Source: a virus. Taken from it: 29,670 nt of DNA. Positions 6,555-14,900 of the stretch are shown here, one piece after another. Position 1 is the first letter of the stretch; every line of letters starts with the position of its first letter. The position numbers and the translations under genes are program-made. The stretch is taken from the IMG/VR virus record IMGVR_UViG_3300036668_000331, positions 1 to 29,670 of that record. One strand, given 5' to 3'. The notes below the pieces were generated by a model. The model was not told the origin of the DNA. It did no database searches and worked only from the letters and a program-made list of their open reading frames with translations.

Positions 6555-8450
6555 ATGCCACTGACAAAACTCCAGTTCCGCCCCGGTATTAACCGAGAGA
6601 TCACTTCGTATAGCAACGAGGGTGGATGGTTCGACGGCGACAAGATTCGCTTCCGGTTTGGATACCCTGAGAAGATCGGCGGCTGGGCCCGCCTTGGGAA
6701 CAGCACGTTCCTCGGGTCGTGCCGCGCGCTGCACATCTGGCGGACCTTGGGCCTTGAGACCTATCTCGGCGTGGGCACGCACCTGAAGTACTACATAGAG
6801 TATGGTCAGGGGTATTATGACGTCACGCCCATCCGCCGTACGGCGACGGCCGGAGCCGTTACGTTTGCTGTGGTCAACGGCTCTTCTGTGCTGACTGTGT
6901 CGGACCCGACGCACGGCGCTGTGGCCGGGGACTTTGTGACATACACCGATGCGGTTAGCCTTGGTGGCGCCATCACCGCTGACGTTCTGAACCAAGAGTA
7001 TCAGATCGCCTCGGTCGTCGACTCGTCGACCTACACTATTCTGGCGCGGGCCGTGGCCTCGCTGTCGCAGATCACGATCAACGGAGAGTACACCCCCACG
7101 CTTGTGGCGGCCAATGCTTCCGACACCAGCGACGGCGGCGCGGGCGTGATCGGCGCGTATCAAATCAACATCGGTCTCGACACATCTGTGTTTGGCACCG
7201 GCTGGGGCGCAGGCCCGTGGAGCCGCGGCGCGTGGGGCAGTGCCGCCACGATTGATCTCATTAAAGACACTTTGCGGCTGTGGAACCACGACAACTTTGG
7301 CGAAGACCTGCTGCTCAACATCGTGAACGGCGGAATCTACCTTTGGGATTCCTCTGCGGGGCTGAGCAACAACCGAGCGGTGGCGATCAGCGATCTATCT
7401 GGAGCAATCTCTGCCCCTACCGTGGCAACGCAGATCATGGTGTCCGACATCGACCGGCACGTAATCGCCTTCGGGTGCGATCCATTCACAGACGTCGGTG
7501 TGCAAGACCCCCTGCTCATTCGCTTCTCGGATCAGGAGTCCGTGGTGGACTGGCTGCCGACCGCGACCAACACAGCGGGCGACTTGCGCCTCGGCTCTGG
7601 GTCCAAGATCATCCGTGCCGTCGAGACCCGACAGCAGACGATCATCTTCACAGACGTCTCTTTGTACGCCATGCAGTTTATTGGCCCCCCGTTCACGTTC
7701 GGCCTGTCAAAGGTTTCAGAGAACATCACCATCCAGAGCCCGAACGCGGTTGTAGCCGTGGACGACAGAATCTTCTGGATGGGCCGGAACGAGTTCTACG
7801 TCTACGAGGGCACGGTCAACCGCCTGCCCTGCTCTGTGCGGGACCTTGTGTTCAACGACATGAACTTCGATCAGGTGGAGAAGATTTTTGCAGCCGCCAA
7901 CACGGCGAACAGCGAAATCTGGTGGTTCTACCCGTCGGCGAACAGTGTAGAAAACGACCGCTACGTCGTGTTCAATTACCTTGAGAACCTGTGGTACTAC
8001 GGATCGTTGGAGCGCACAGCTTGGCTGGACCGAGGCATCGAGCAGCGGCCTATTGCGGCGAGCACGGACTACCGTTTGTACAACCACGAGATTGGTTTCG
8101 ACGACGGCAGCACTGTCCCCGCGTCACCAATAGACGCCTTTGTGCAGTCCAGCCCGCTCGATATGGGCGACGGCGAGCAGTTCGTCTTCATGCGCCGGAT
8201 GATCCCCGATGTGGACTTCCGCAACTCCTCGACCGCAGATCCGTCTATCGACGTGACCACGCGCGTGCGGAATTTTACCAACGGCAACTACCTGCGGACC
8301 ACGACAAGCACCGTTGACGAGAACACCGAGCAAATCCACTTGAGACTGCGCGGCAGACAGTTTAGCGTTCGCATCGCCTCCGACGGTTCCGGTGTGGGCT
8401 GGCGCCTTGGCAGCATGCGGTACGACCTGCGGCCTGACGGGAGACGCTGA
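6555..8450 (+). CDS. P22 gp10-like tail needle-hub / DNA stabilisation protein
   Basis: The 631-residue protein begins MPLTKLQFRPGINREITSYS, then GGWFDGDKIRFRFGYPEKIGGWARL. This is the hallmark N-terminus of the gp10 packaged-DNA stabilisation family (the beta-propeller hub of P22-like tails). Further along, GSGSKIIRAVETRQQTIIFTDVSLYAMQFIGPPFTFGL and VAVDDRIFWMGRNEFYVYEGTVNRLPCSVRD are typical propeller blades of this family. The longer open frame upstream is ignored because the ATG at 6555 has an AAGGGGAAT site and the conserved start. The Trp-Gly motif GWGAGPWSRGAWGS sits at residues 216-229. It closes the DNA channel after packaging. Confidence 0.85.
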   Translation: MPLTKLQFRPGINREITSYSNEGGWFDGDKIRFRFGYPEKIGGWARLGNSTFLGSCRALHIWRTLGLETYLGVGTHLKYYIEYGQGYYDVTPIRRTATAGAVTFAVVNGSSVLTVSDPTHGAVAGDFVTYTDAVSLGGAITADVLNQEYQIASVVDSSTYTILARAVASLSQITINGEYTPTLVAANASDTSDGGAGVIGAYQINIGLDTSVFGTGWGAGPWSRGAWGSAATIDLIKDTLRLWNHDNFGEDLLLNIVNGGIYLWDSSAGLSNNRAVAISDLSGAISAPTVATQIMVSDIDRHVIAFGCDPFTDVGVQDPLLIRFSDQESVVDWLPTATNTAGDLRLGSGSKIIRAVETRQQTIIFTDVSLYAMQFIGPPFTFGLSKVSENITIQSPNAVVAVDDRIFWMGRNEFYVYEGTVNRLPCSVRDLVFNDMNFDQVEKIFAAANTANSEIWWFYPSANSVENDRYVVFNYLENLWYYGSLERTAWLDRGIEQRPIAASTDYRLYNHEIGFDDGSTVPASPIDAFVQSSPLDMGDGEQFVFMRRMIPDVDFRNSSTADPSIDVTTRVRNFTNGNYLRTTTSTVDENTEQIHLRLRGRQFSVRIASDGSGVGWRLGSMRYDLRPDGRR

Positions 8451-8746
8451 TGAGCCGTAACCTTATTCTTCCGTTCTTTGCTGTTCCTCCACGGGAATAC
8501 GACCAGCAGTACTTCGCGAATCTGACGCGGAGCTTTGCAACGTATATGGAGCAGCAACAGAACCCAGGCCTGGAGCGAGCGACCAACATCACTCTGACAG
8601 ACCTGAAAACGACAGACTTCGGGCTGGAACCAGGAACGTTGTTTCAACAGAACGGATTTGTTAAGGTGGCTCTAGCAAACGCGCCGCATCCGAGTGGCGT
8701 AGGCACCACCGCTGGGGTGGGCGCCGTGACAGTGGTGATAACATGA
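8450..8746 (+). CDS. Conserved hypothetical protein after the tail hub gene
   Basis: The 98-residue protein begins LILPFFAVPPREYDQQYFANLTRSFATYMEQQQNPG and ends in a Gly/Val/Thr-rich tail (GTTAGVGAVTVVIT). The PPREYDQxYFxxLxRxFxxYxxQxxNPG pattern is a familiar short protein near fibre or hub genes of marine phages. No function is known to me. Start and stop overlap the neighbouring genes (TGATG, ATGA), consistent with a minor virion component. Confidence 0.65.
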   Translation: MSRNLILPFFAVPPREYDQQYFANLTRSFATYMEQQQNPGLERATNITLTDLKTTDFGLEPGTLFQQNGFVKVALANAPHPSGVGTTAGVGAVTVVIT

Positions 8747-8964
8747 CAATTATAGAGCTGCCCAACGGCACACGCTGGAAACCTTCCACAAGTTCTGATA
8801 CTGTGCACTGCAAAGACTGCGGCAACGCAGTCGACACGCCAGAAGAAGTTCTCAGCTACCCCCATGGCAAGTGCCCCGACTGCGGCACCGAGTGGACAGG
8901 AAGCGAGCGGCGCAGCACGAGCATCACGGTTACCGCTCCCGCGGCAGTTAAAGGAATTGCGTAA
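8743..8964 (+). CDS. Small zinc-ribbon protein
   Basis: The 73-residue protein has two CxxC knuckles, C23-K-D-C26 and C44-P-D-C47, separated by 17 residues. This is a classic four-cysteine zinc ribbon. The C-terminus (SITVTAPAAVKGIA) is flexible. It is embedded between virion genes with ATGA and TAATG overlaps, which is unusual for a zinc ribbon. It may bind DNA or another virion protein during assembly. The family is not recognised. Confidence 0.65.
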   Translation: MTIIELPNGTRWKPSTSSDTVHCKDCGNAVDTPEEVLSYPHGKCPDCGTEWTGSERRSTSITVTAPAAVKGIA

Positions 8965-9740
8965 TGGGCCTTCTTTCAGCAATTGGTGGTATGATCGGAC
9001 TAGCGGTCGGCGGGCCTGTCGGCGCGGCCCTCGGTTCTGGTATCGGCAGCTTAGCTGGCGGCGGTGACTTCAAGGACGCCTTGAAAAGCGGTATTCTTGG
9101 TTACGGCATCGGCTCAATCCCGGGCGCTGCGGGCTTTGCGAAAGCGGGCACAGGCGCCCTGGGATTGAGCGGTTTGATGGGCGGCGCAGGCGGCGCAGCG
9201 GCAGCTAACCCCTTGACCGGTTTGTTCGGCGGCGCAGGAGCAGCAGCCACGGGCGCTGGTGCTGCAACCGGCGCTGCGGGCGCGGGCGCAGCCGGTGTGG
9301 CGGGCGCCGGCGCAGGAGCCGCGGCTCAGGGCGGCCTCGGTCCTTTCCTCACCGGCATGGCTCAAAACCCGCTTGTTATGGCATCTCTTATGGAAGCCTT
9401 CCAGCCGCGCGGCTCGATGATGACGCCGCTCCAGCAGCAGCAGATGGCTACAGGTGAGCGCCTGCCCAACTACCGCGGCACGGCAGCGCCAGACTTCCGC
9501 TATGGCGGCAACAACCCGAGCTTTGCCATGGGCGGCTACATCGAAGGCCCCGGCACTGGGACCAGCGATTCGATCCCAGCCAAGATTTACCAGAACGGAG
9601 GCCCTGTCCAAGAAGCGATGCTCTCGGACGGTGAGTTCGTCATGACGGCGGACGCGGTCCGCGGGGCTGGCGGCGGTGACCGCGGCAAAGGTGCTGCGAA
9701 AATGTACGAGATGATGAACCGTCTCGAGCGGAGGGCATAA
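8964..9740 (+). CDS. Gly/Ala-rich internal virion protein
   Basis: The 258-residue protein has a glycine-zipper-like N-terminal half (IGGMIGLAVGGPVGAALGSGIGSLAGG, then long Gly/Ala stretches to about residue 125), suited to membrane insertion. The C-terminal half contains GYIEGPGTGTSDSIPAKIYQ, EAMLSDGEFVMTADAVRGAGGG and KMYEMMNRLERRA. That terminal module recurs in internal or tail-tip proteins of marine podoviruses. It is probably ejected with the DNA to help form a channel across the host envelope (inference from composition and position ahead of other internal proteins). Confidence 0.65.
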   Translation: MGLLSAIGGMIGLAVGGPVGAALGSGIGSLAGGGDFKDALKSGILGYGIGSIPGAAGFAKAGTGALGLSGLMGGAGGAAAANPLTGLFGGAGAAATGAGAATGAAGAGAAGVAGAGAGAAAQGGLGPFLTGMAQNPLVMASLMEAFQPRGSMMTPLQQQQMATGERLPNYRGTAAPDFRYGGNNPSFAMGGYIEGPGTGTSDSIPAKIYQNGGPVQEAMLSDGEFVMTADAVRGAGGGDRGKGAAKMYEMMNRLERRA

Positions 9741-10873
9741 TGGCCGAACCAGACCAGACAGTTCTTCAGCAGTCGCAGCAGCTTCTGCCGGAATACCAGG
9801 AGCGGTTCCTAAAGGACCTGCTGGCCAACGTTTACCAGACAGACCCGGAGACAGGCCAGGTCAGCGGTATCGCCGCTATGTCTCCGCTCTACGGCCAGCC
9901 CATGATGGACGAGCAGGGCAACCCGCTCTTCAAAACCCTGGAGGGCGGCTTTACCTCCGACCCGACTCAGGCGCAGACCGACCAGTTTGGCGTGCCCATC
10001 GAGGCCGTGCAGGGCGGTGTTCCGCGGCCCGACATCATGCAGTTCACGCCTGCTCAGCAACGGGCGGTAGAGCTTGGTGCGCAGGGTATCGGTCTCTACG
10101 AGCCGATGATGGAGCAGGCAGAAAGCACGCTTGGCGCTGGCCTCGGTGCTTTCCAACAGGGTGTCGGCGGTGTCGGCGGCACGACCGGGGCTTTTGACCC
10201 GCAGTCGTATCAGCAGTTCTACGATCCCTTTGTTGAAAACGTCATCCGGTCCACTGAGTCTGACATCCAGCGGCAGGCCGACATCGAGCGCCAGCGCATC
10301 GGCGGCGCGGCCGTACAGTCTGGCGCATTTGGCGGCTCGCGGCAGGCGGTTGCCGAGCAAGAGTTGCAGCGCAACGCGGCGCAGCAGATGGCGGATACCT
10401 CCGCACGTCTGCGTTCGGCCGCCTTTACCGGCGCGCAGCAGCAGGCGCAGGGTGCATTTGAGAACCAGATGGCGCGCGGCCAGACCGCAGCGCAGATCTT
10501 TGGCCAGCTTGGTCAGGGCATCGGCCAGCTTGGCGTTCAGCAGGGTGCATTGGGCGAGGCAGCGCAGGGCGCAGCGCAGCGGGACGTCAACGCGCTGTTC
10601 AATGTGGGCGCCCTCGAGCAGGCACAACGTCAGGCTGAGTACGACGTGCAGCGGTCCGGCGCGATTGAGGAGGCCTATGAACCCTTCCAGCGCTTCAGCT
10701 ACATGTCCGACATTTTCCGCGGAGTGCCGTCGACAGGCCAGACGCTGGCGTCGACCAGCGTTCCTCGGCCGAACCCAGTCGCCTCTATCTTTGGCACTGC
10801 GCAGGCACTAAGCTCAATGCCGGGCGGTATGACAGGAATCCTGGGCGGAATGACTCGGGGTGGTGGAGGCTGA
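9740..10873 (+). CDS. Putative internal virion (ejection) protein
   Basis: The 377-residue, Gln/Ala/Gly-rich protein is largely helical. Notable segments are LLPEYQERFLKDLLANVYQTDP near the start and FYDPFVENVIRSTESDIQRQADIERQRIGGAAVQSGAFGGSRQAVAEQELQRNAAQQMADTSARLRSAAF in the middle. Such FxDPxxxxVIxxTxxDIxRQ...GAFGGSRQ patterns are common in large marine-phage proteins beside the internal core genes. No lytic transglycosylase motif is visible. It is TAATG-coupled to the glycine-rich protein upstream. An ejection role is inferred. Confidence 0.65.
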   Translation: MAEPDQTVLQQSQQLLPEYQERFLKDLLANVYQTDPETGQVSGIAAMSPLYGQPMMDEQGNPLFKTLEGGFTSDPTQAQTDQFGVPIEAVQGGVPRPDIMQFTPAQQRAVELGAQGIGLYEPMMEQAESTLGAGLGAFQQGVGGVGGTTGAFDPQSYQQFYDPFVENVIRSTESDIQRQADIERQRIGGAAVQSGAFGGSRQAVAEQELQRNAAQQMADTSARLRSAAFTGAQQQAQGAFENQMARGQTAAQIFGQLGQGIGQLGVQQGALGEAAQGAAQRDVNALFNVGALEQAQRQAEYDVQRSGAIEEAYEPFQRFSYMSDIFRGVPSTGQTLASTSVPRPNPVASIFGTAQALSSMPGGMTGILGGMTRGGGG

Positions 10874-10874
10874 T

Positions 10875-11936
10875 ATGGAAAACGTAAACAATCGCTCGCT
10901 CTTCCGGAACCGTTCTGGGGCCGCTCGTGACAAGGTCCGCCAGATGGGCATGGTCCGAGAGCCGCAGGGTATCTTGTCCTCGTTCCCAGAGCTGATGAAC
11001 GCTGCAGGGCGTAACCGCCCTCAGAACGGTATGATGCAGCAACCTATGATGCAGCCGCAGATGATGCAGCAACAGCCCCCTGCCCGTTTCGAAGATGGCG
11101 GCCCAGTGGCCCCTTCGTTCATGGAGCGGGTCGGGCAGAATGCTATGCTTGCCGGAGGCGTGGGTTTGCGCGGCGGTCTGGGTCTTGACTTTAGAGATCC
11201 TGCATCGATGCCACCACAGCAATTTGACATCGCTGCCACGCCCACACCCCGCGAGCAGGTTGAAGTCCCTGACATTTCTACAATGATCAAGGAAAACATT
11301 GGCGACAACCCAGAAGCGCAAGAGAAGCTGGCGGAGCTCGAGGGCGCGCTGGACAACCCAGATGCCACTCCCGAGGACCGTAAAACCGCCCTCACCGATG
11401 CTTTCGGCGCTCCGGACACGAAGGACGGGCTGCGCGATGTTGTGACCAAGGTTACCGGGCGGGAGCCGTCTGCGTCGGCAACCGTTGACGAGTTGAACAA
11501 CGCAATCAGCGGCGTCGCTCTTGGGGGCGCGATCGGCGGCCCTCGGTCCGCGGCTGCCCGCATCTCTGAGGCGCTGCTCCTGGGTCTGCAGGCAAAGCGG
11601 GAAACTGCCATTGAGCGTGAGCGCTTTGGTCAAGAGCTTGCCATTGCTGGAGCAAAAGCAAAACCAAAAGAGGTCAAAGGCTTTTTGGAGACGCCTCGCG
11701 GGGAAGCTGCGCTGGAGATGTACAACGAGTTCCTAAGCCAAGAGTTTAGTCCCGAGCAAGCCTACGCCCGCATAAATGAGGTCACTCCGGGGTTGGGTTC
11801 TGAGCTTAACGCGGCTATGTCTGGGGCCGCGGCCAAGCCCCTGACTGATGTGCAAGAAAACGATCAAGGTGTGCGTATTGGCTGGGACGGTTCACAATGG
11901 GTTGATGAAGCGACACGCCAGCCTTACCAGCAGTAA
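10875..11936 (+). CDS. Putative internal virion protein, Met/Gln-rich linker
   Basis: The 353-residue protein begins MENVNNRSLFRNRSGAARDKVRQMGMV, then has a low-complexity MMQQPMMQPQMMQQQPP stretch (about residues 55-70), a Gly-rich patch and an acidic helical section (EAQEKLAELEGALDNPDATPEDRKTALTDAFG). It ends with WDGSQWVDEATRQPYQQ. The frame opens at 10860, but the ATG at 10875 lies one base after the upstream stop and fits the start seen in related proteins. It sits between two internal-protein genes and is probably part of the same ejection complex. No enzymatic motif was found. Confidence 0.65.
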   Translation: MENVNNRSLFRNRSGAARDKVRQMGMVREPQGILSSFPELMNAAGRNRPQNGMMQQPMMQPQMMQQQPPARFEDGGPVAPSFMERVGQNAMLAGGVGLRGGLGLDFRDPASMPPQQFDIAATPTPREQVEVPDISTMIKENIGDNPEAQEKLAELEGALDNPDATPEDRKTALTDAFGAPDTKDGLRDVVTKVTGREPSASATVDELNNAISGVALGGAIGGPRSAAARISEALLLGLQAKRETAIERERFGQELAIAGAKAKPKEVKGFLETPRGEAALEMYNEFLSQEFSPEQAYARINEVTPGLGSELNAAMSGAAAKPLTDVQENDQGVRIGWDGSQWVDEATRQPYQQ

Positions 11937-11948
11937 TAGGAGGCACAC

Positions 11949-14900
11949 ATGGCCGACGAAAACATCCCGGCACCGCCTCCAGGTTTCCGCCCGGTCCAAG
12001 CGCCAAGCGCCGCAGCGCCGCCTCCAGGTTTCCGCCCAGTCGGGGATACTCCCGGAGCGGCGGCACCGGCACCGGGGGAAAGCGATTCTTTTCTGACGCG
12101 GACCGCGGACCGCGTTGCGGGGGCCGTGGACGTTGCAACCGATATCGGCGAGGGCATCCTCTCCGGCGGCGTAAGCTTTGCGCAAGGCCTCGCGGAGCTC
12201 CCTGCCATCGGCTTTGATTTCGCGTTTGACACCAACACAGCGCGCGGTGTCTCGGATCTTTTTAAGCCTATCCAAGCGGCTGCGCAGCCAGAAGGTACTG
12301 CTGGGCGCGTCGCAGCAGACATCACAGCTTTTGGCGCCACCTTCCTCCCCTTCGCCGGGTGGCTGAGTCGCGCAGCGCAAGGCGCACGCGCGTTAAAGGC
12401 AGGCCAAGCAACGCGGGGCACGATCGCGGGCACAGGTCCCCTAAGCAGCTTCATGCGCAGCGCCGACGCGTTCGGCCGCAGTGCTACTGGGCAGCGCCTG
12501 CTCTCTACCCGGCTAGGACAATATGGCACCACGGCCCTCGCAACTGGGGCCTTCGCCTCTTTGGTAAGCCCCGACGGGCGCGCGACGCTGTCCGACTCGT
12601 TTGATGTCCTCCCCGATTTCCTGAAGACGGAGGACAACTCCGGCCTGCAGGGCCGCGAAGAGGCTCTCCGCCTGGTCCGCAACCGTCTGCGCCAAGGGGC
12701 GGAAGATGCCGCCCTGTCTGGGGTCATCGACACCACGCTCGGCGCCTTTGGTGCAGGTGCGAGGCAGGTTGCCCGGGTGCCGCAGGTTGCGGCGGCCGCC
12801 AACGCCTTCAGCGACGGCTTGGCGAGATCAGGGGACACGCTTACACGGAAGTTCCCCAAGTCTGTGGCCGTTGCGAAAGAGTACTTTACGCCCAGCGGTG
12901 GGGCGAACCGCCTGCTCTACGAAGAGGCAGAGGACGCAAAGGCCGTTATCCGGGGAGCAGAGCAGAAAGCTTCGAATGCCGCTCAGGACTACACCACAGC
13001 CTTGGCCGAGGTCATGAAGGCCGCCGACATGCCGACCAAAAACCGGCTGGCAAGTAAGCAGTTCCAGGGCGAGGTGACGCGCTATCTTGAAGGCGCATCT
13101 GACACGCTGCCAAGCATCACCGACGAAGCCTTACGCAAGAAGCTCACTGGATCGCTGGATCGGATGATCGGCGTCAACAACAACCTGATCGACGATCTGA
13201 TGTTTCAGATGGAGTCGGTAGCCAAGAACCCCGCCCTTGAGGGCGAGATGAAGCAGCGCCTGGCGCAAGAGGCTTTTGATGTCCTGAAGCAGACACGCAA
13301 CGCGCAAGGTACGCACCTGCGCCGCGTGTTCGAGCAGTACACCAACCCCGTCAACTTCTACAAGAACCTCGACGTCATCGGTCCGCAGGCCAAAGCGGCT
13401 GTACAAGAGGTGGCGCAAAACATCGCCTCAATGGAGGGGCGCGACGTATTGGACGAGGCCGTTCAACAACGGGCCAAGAGCGTTTTCTTCCGGTTCTTAG
13501 GCCTTGGAGACCTTGCCACGACCAAAAACGTGCCTGAAGCGCAGCTTGTCACAGAAGCCCTTGAAGCCGCAAAGGCAGCGAACAAGGGTACAGGTAAGCT
13601 GGGCGCGCTGACTGCCAAAGACCGGCCCGAGTTCGCGACCGACAAGAGCCTGTTCACAGAGCAAGAAGAGATTCTCTCCCGATCCCCAAAGGTCCGGGAA
13701 ATGATGGGCGAGATCACGGACCCCTTGGCGCGCTTTACCCGTACCACCGAAGACGTGACGCGCGCGTTTGTGGCTGAGGAGTTCTACGGTTCCCTGCCGC
13801 GGCTGGGCCTCGAGCGCAGCCTCATGGACGGGGTGGCCGAGATCAACGCGGGCGGGCGCCCTGCAGTTGTGTCCGTACCAGATCTGCGGGCCATGACAGA
13901 CGAGCAATATGCGGAGGCCATGCGTCCGTTCTCCCGCGAGTCGGCCGAAATCAACGCCGAGCAAGCCCGGCTCAGGCCTGGGATGGGCACCGCACCTCGG
14001 CCCTCGGTTGACCGCCTGACGCGCGAGCAGCTGGTTGAACAGTACGAGCAGCGCTTGCGTAATTCTGGGTACATCAAGCTGGGCGAGGCTGACGCGACAG
14101 ACGTCTTCGGCGGCCTGTACGGTTCCGCTTCCGGCAAGTACGTGTCTCCAGAGACCTACCGAGCAATCACGCAGCCGCTGCGCTTGTCCCACGGGTTTCT
14201 AAGCGAGGTCCTCGGTTCTCTGTCAGGCCTGCGCAACTTTACGCAGAAGATGACCATCGTCCCCAACCCAGCGGCACAGGTACGGGGCATCCTCGGCAAC
14301 GTGGGGTTTTTGGGCGGCAACGCCAACTTGCCCACCGGCGGCGACGTTACCGACCTGCTCTACACTTTTGTGGCCAACATGAAAGAACTGGACGACGCAG
14401 GCCTCGAGAGGCTTGCGCGGAAGCTTACCGTGTCCGGGGCCGGCGAAACCAACCTCGTGATCCGAGCGTTGGACGAGTACAAGAAAGCGGCGGACGACCT
14501 GACCTTCTCCGGTCGCATGAACAAAATGCTGGACAATGCCGAAGGCCTCATCCCTTTCATGCGAAGCTTCGAGGCTTTTTACACAAACACTGACACCTTC
14601 TTCAAAGGCGCTGCTCTGCTGGCGGAAGAGGCCAAGCTTGCAAACGGGATCTCTCGGGTTCCAGGCCTGAGCGAGTTCGACCCACGCTTGATCCAATCGT
14701 TTATGGACAACGGCCTGCTCCTTCGGCCTGTTAGCCAGACAGCCGGGGAACTTTCCCCGCTCGAGATGATGGCCGCAGAAGTTGTTAAAGAGACGATGCC
14801 GATCTACCCACGGGTGGTGAAGGCAGTGCGTGCGCTTGACGCTATTCCTGTCATCGGTAACTTCACCTCATTCGCCTCCGAAAACATCCGTAACAGCATC

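Noticed and set aside
8964-9740. GC-rich Gly/Ala repeats read as a DNA repeat array
   Set aside because: The periodicity comes from Gly/Ala codons in a low-complexity protein, not from true tandem DNA units.
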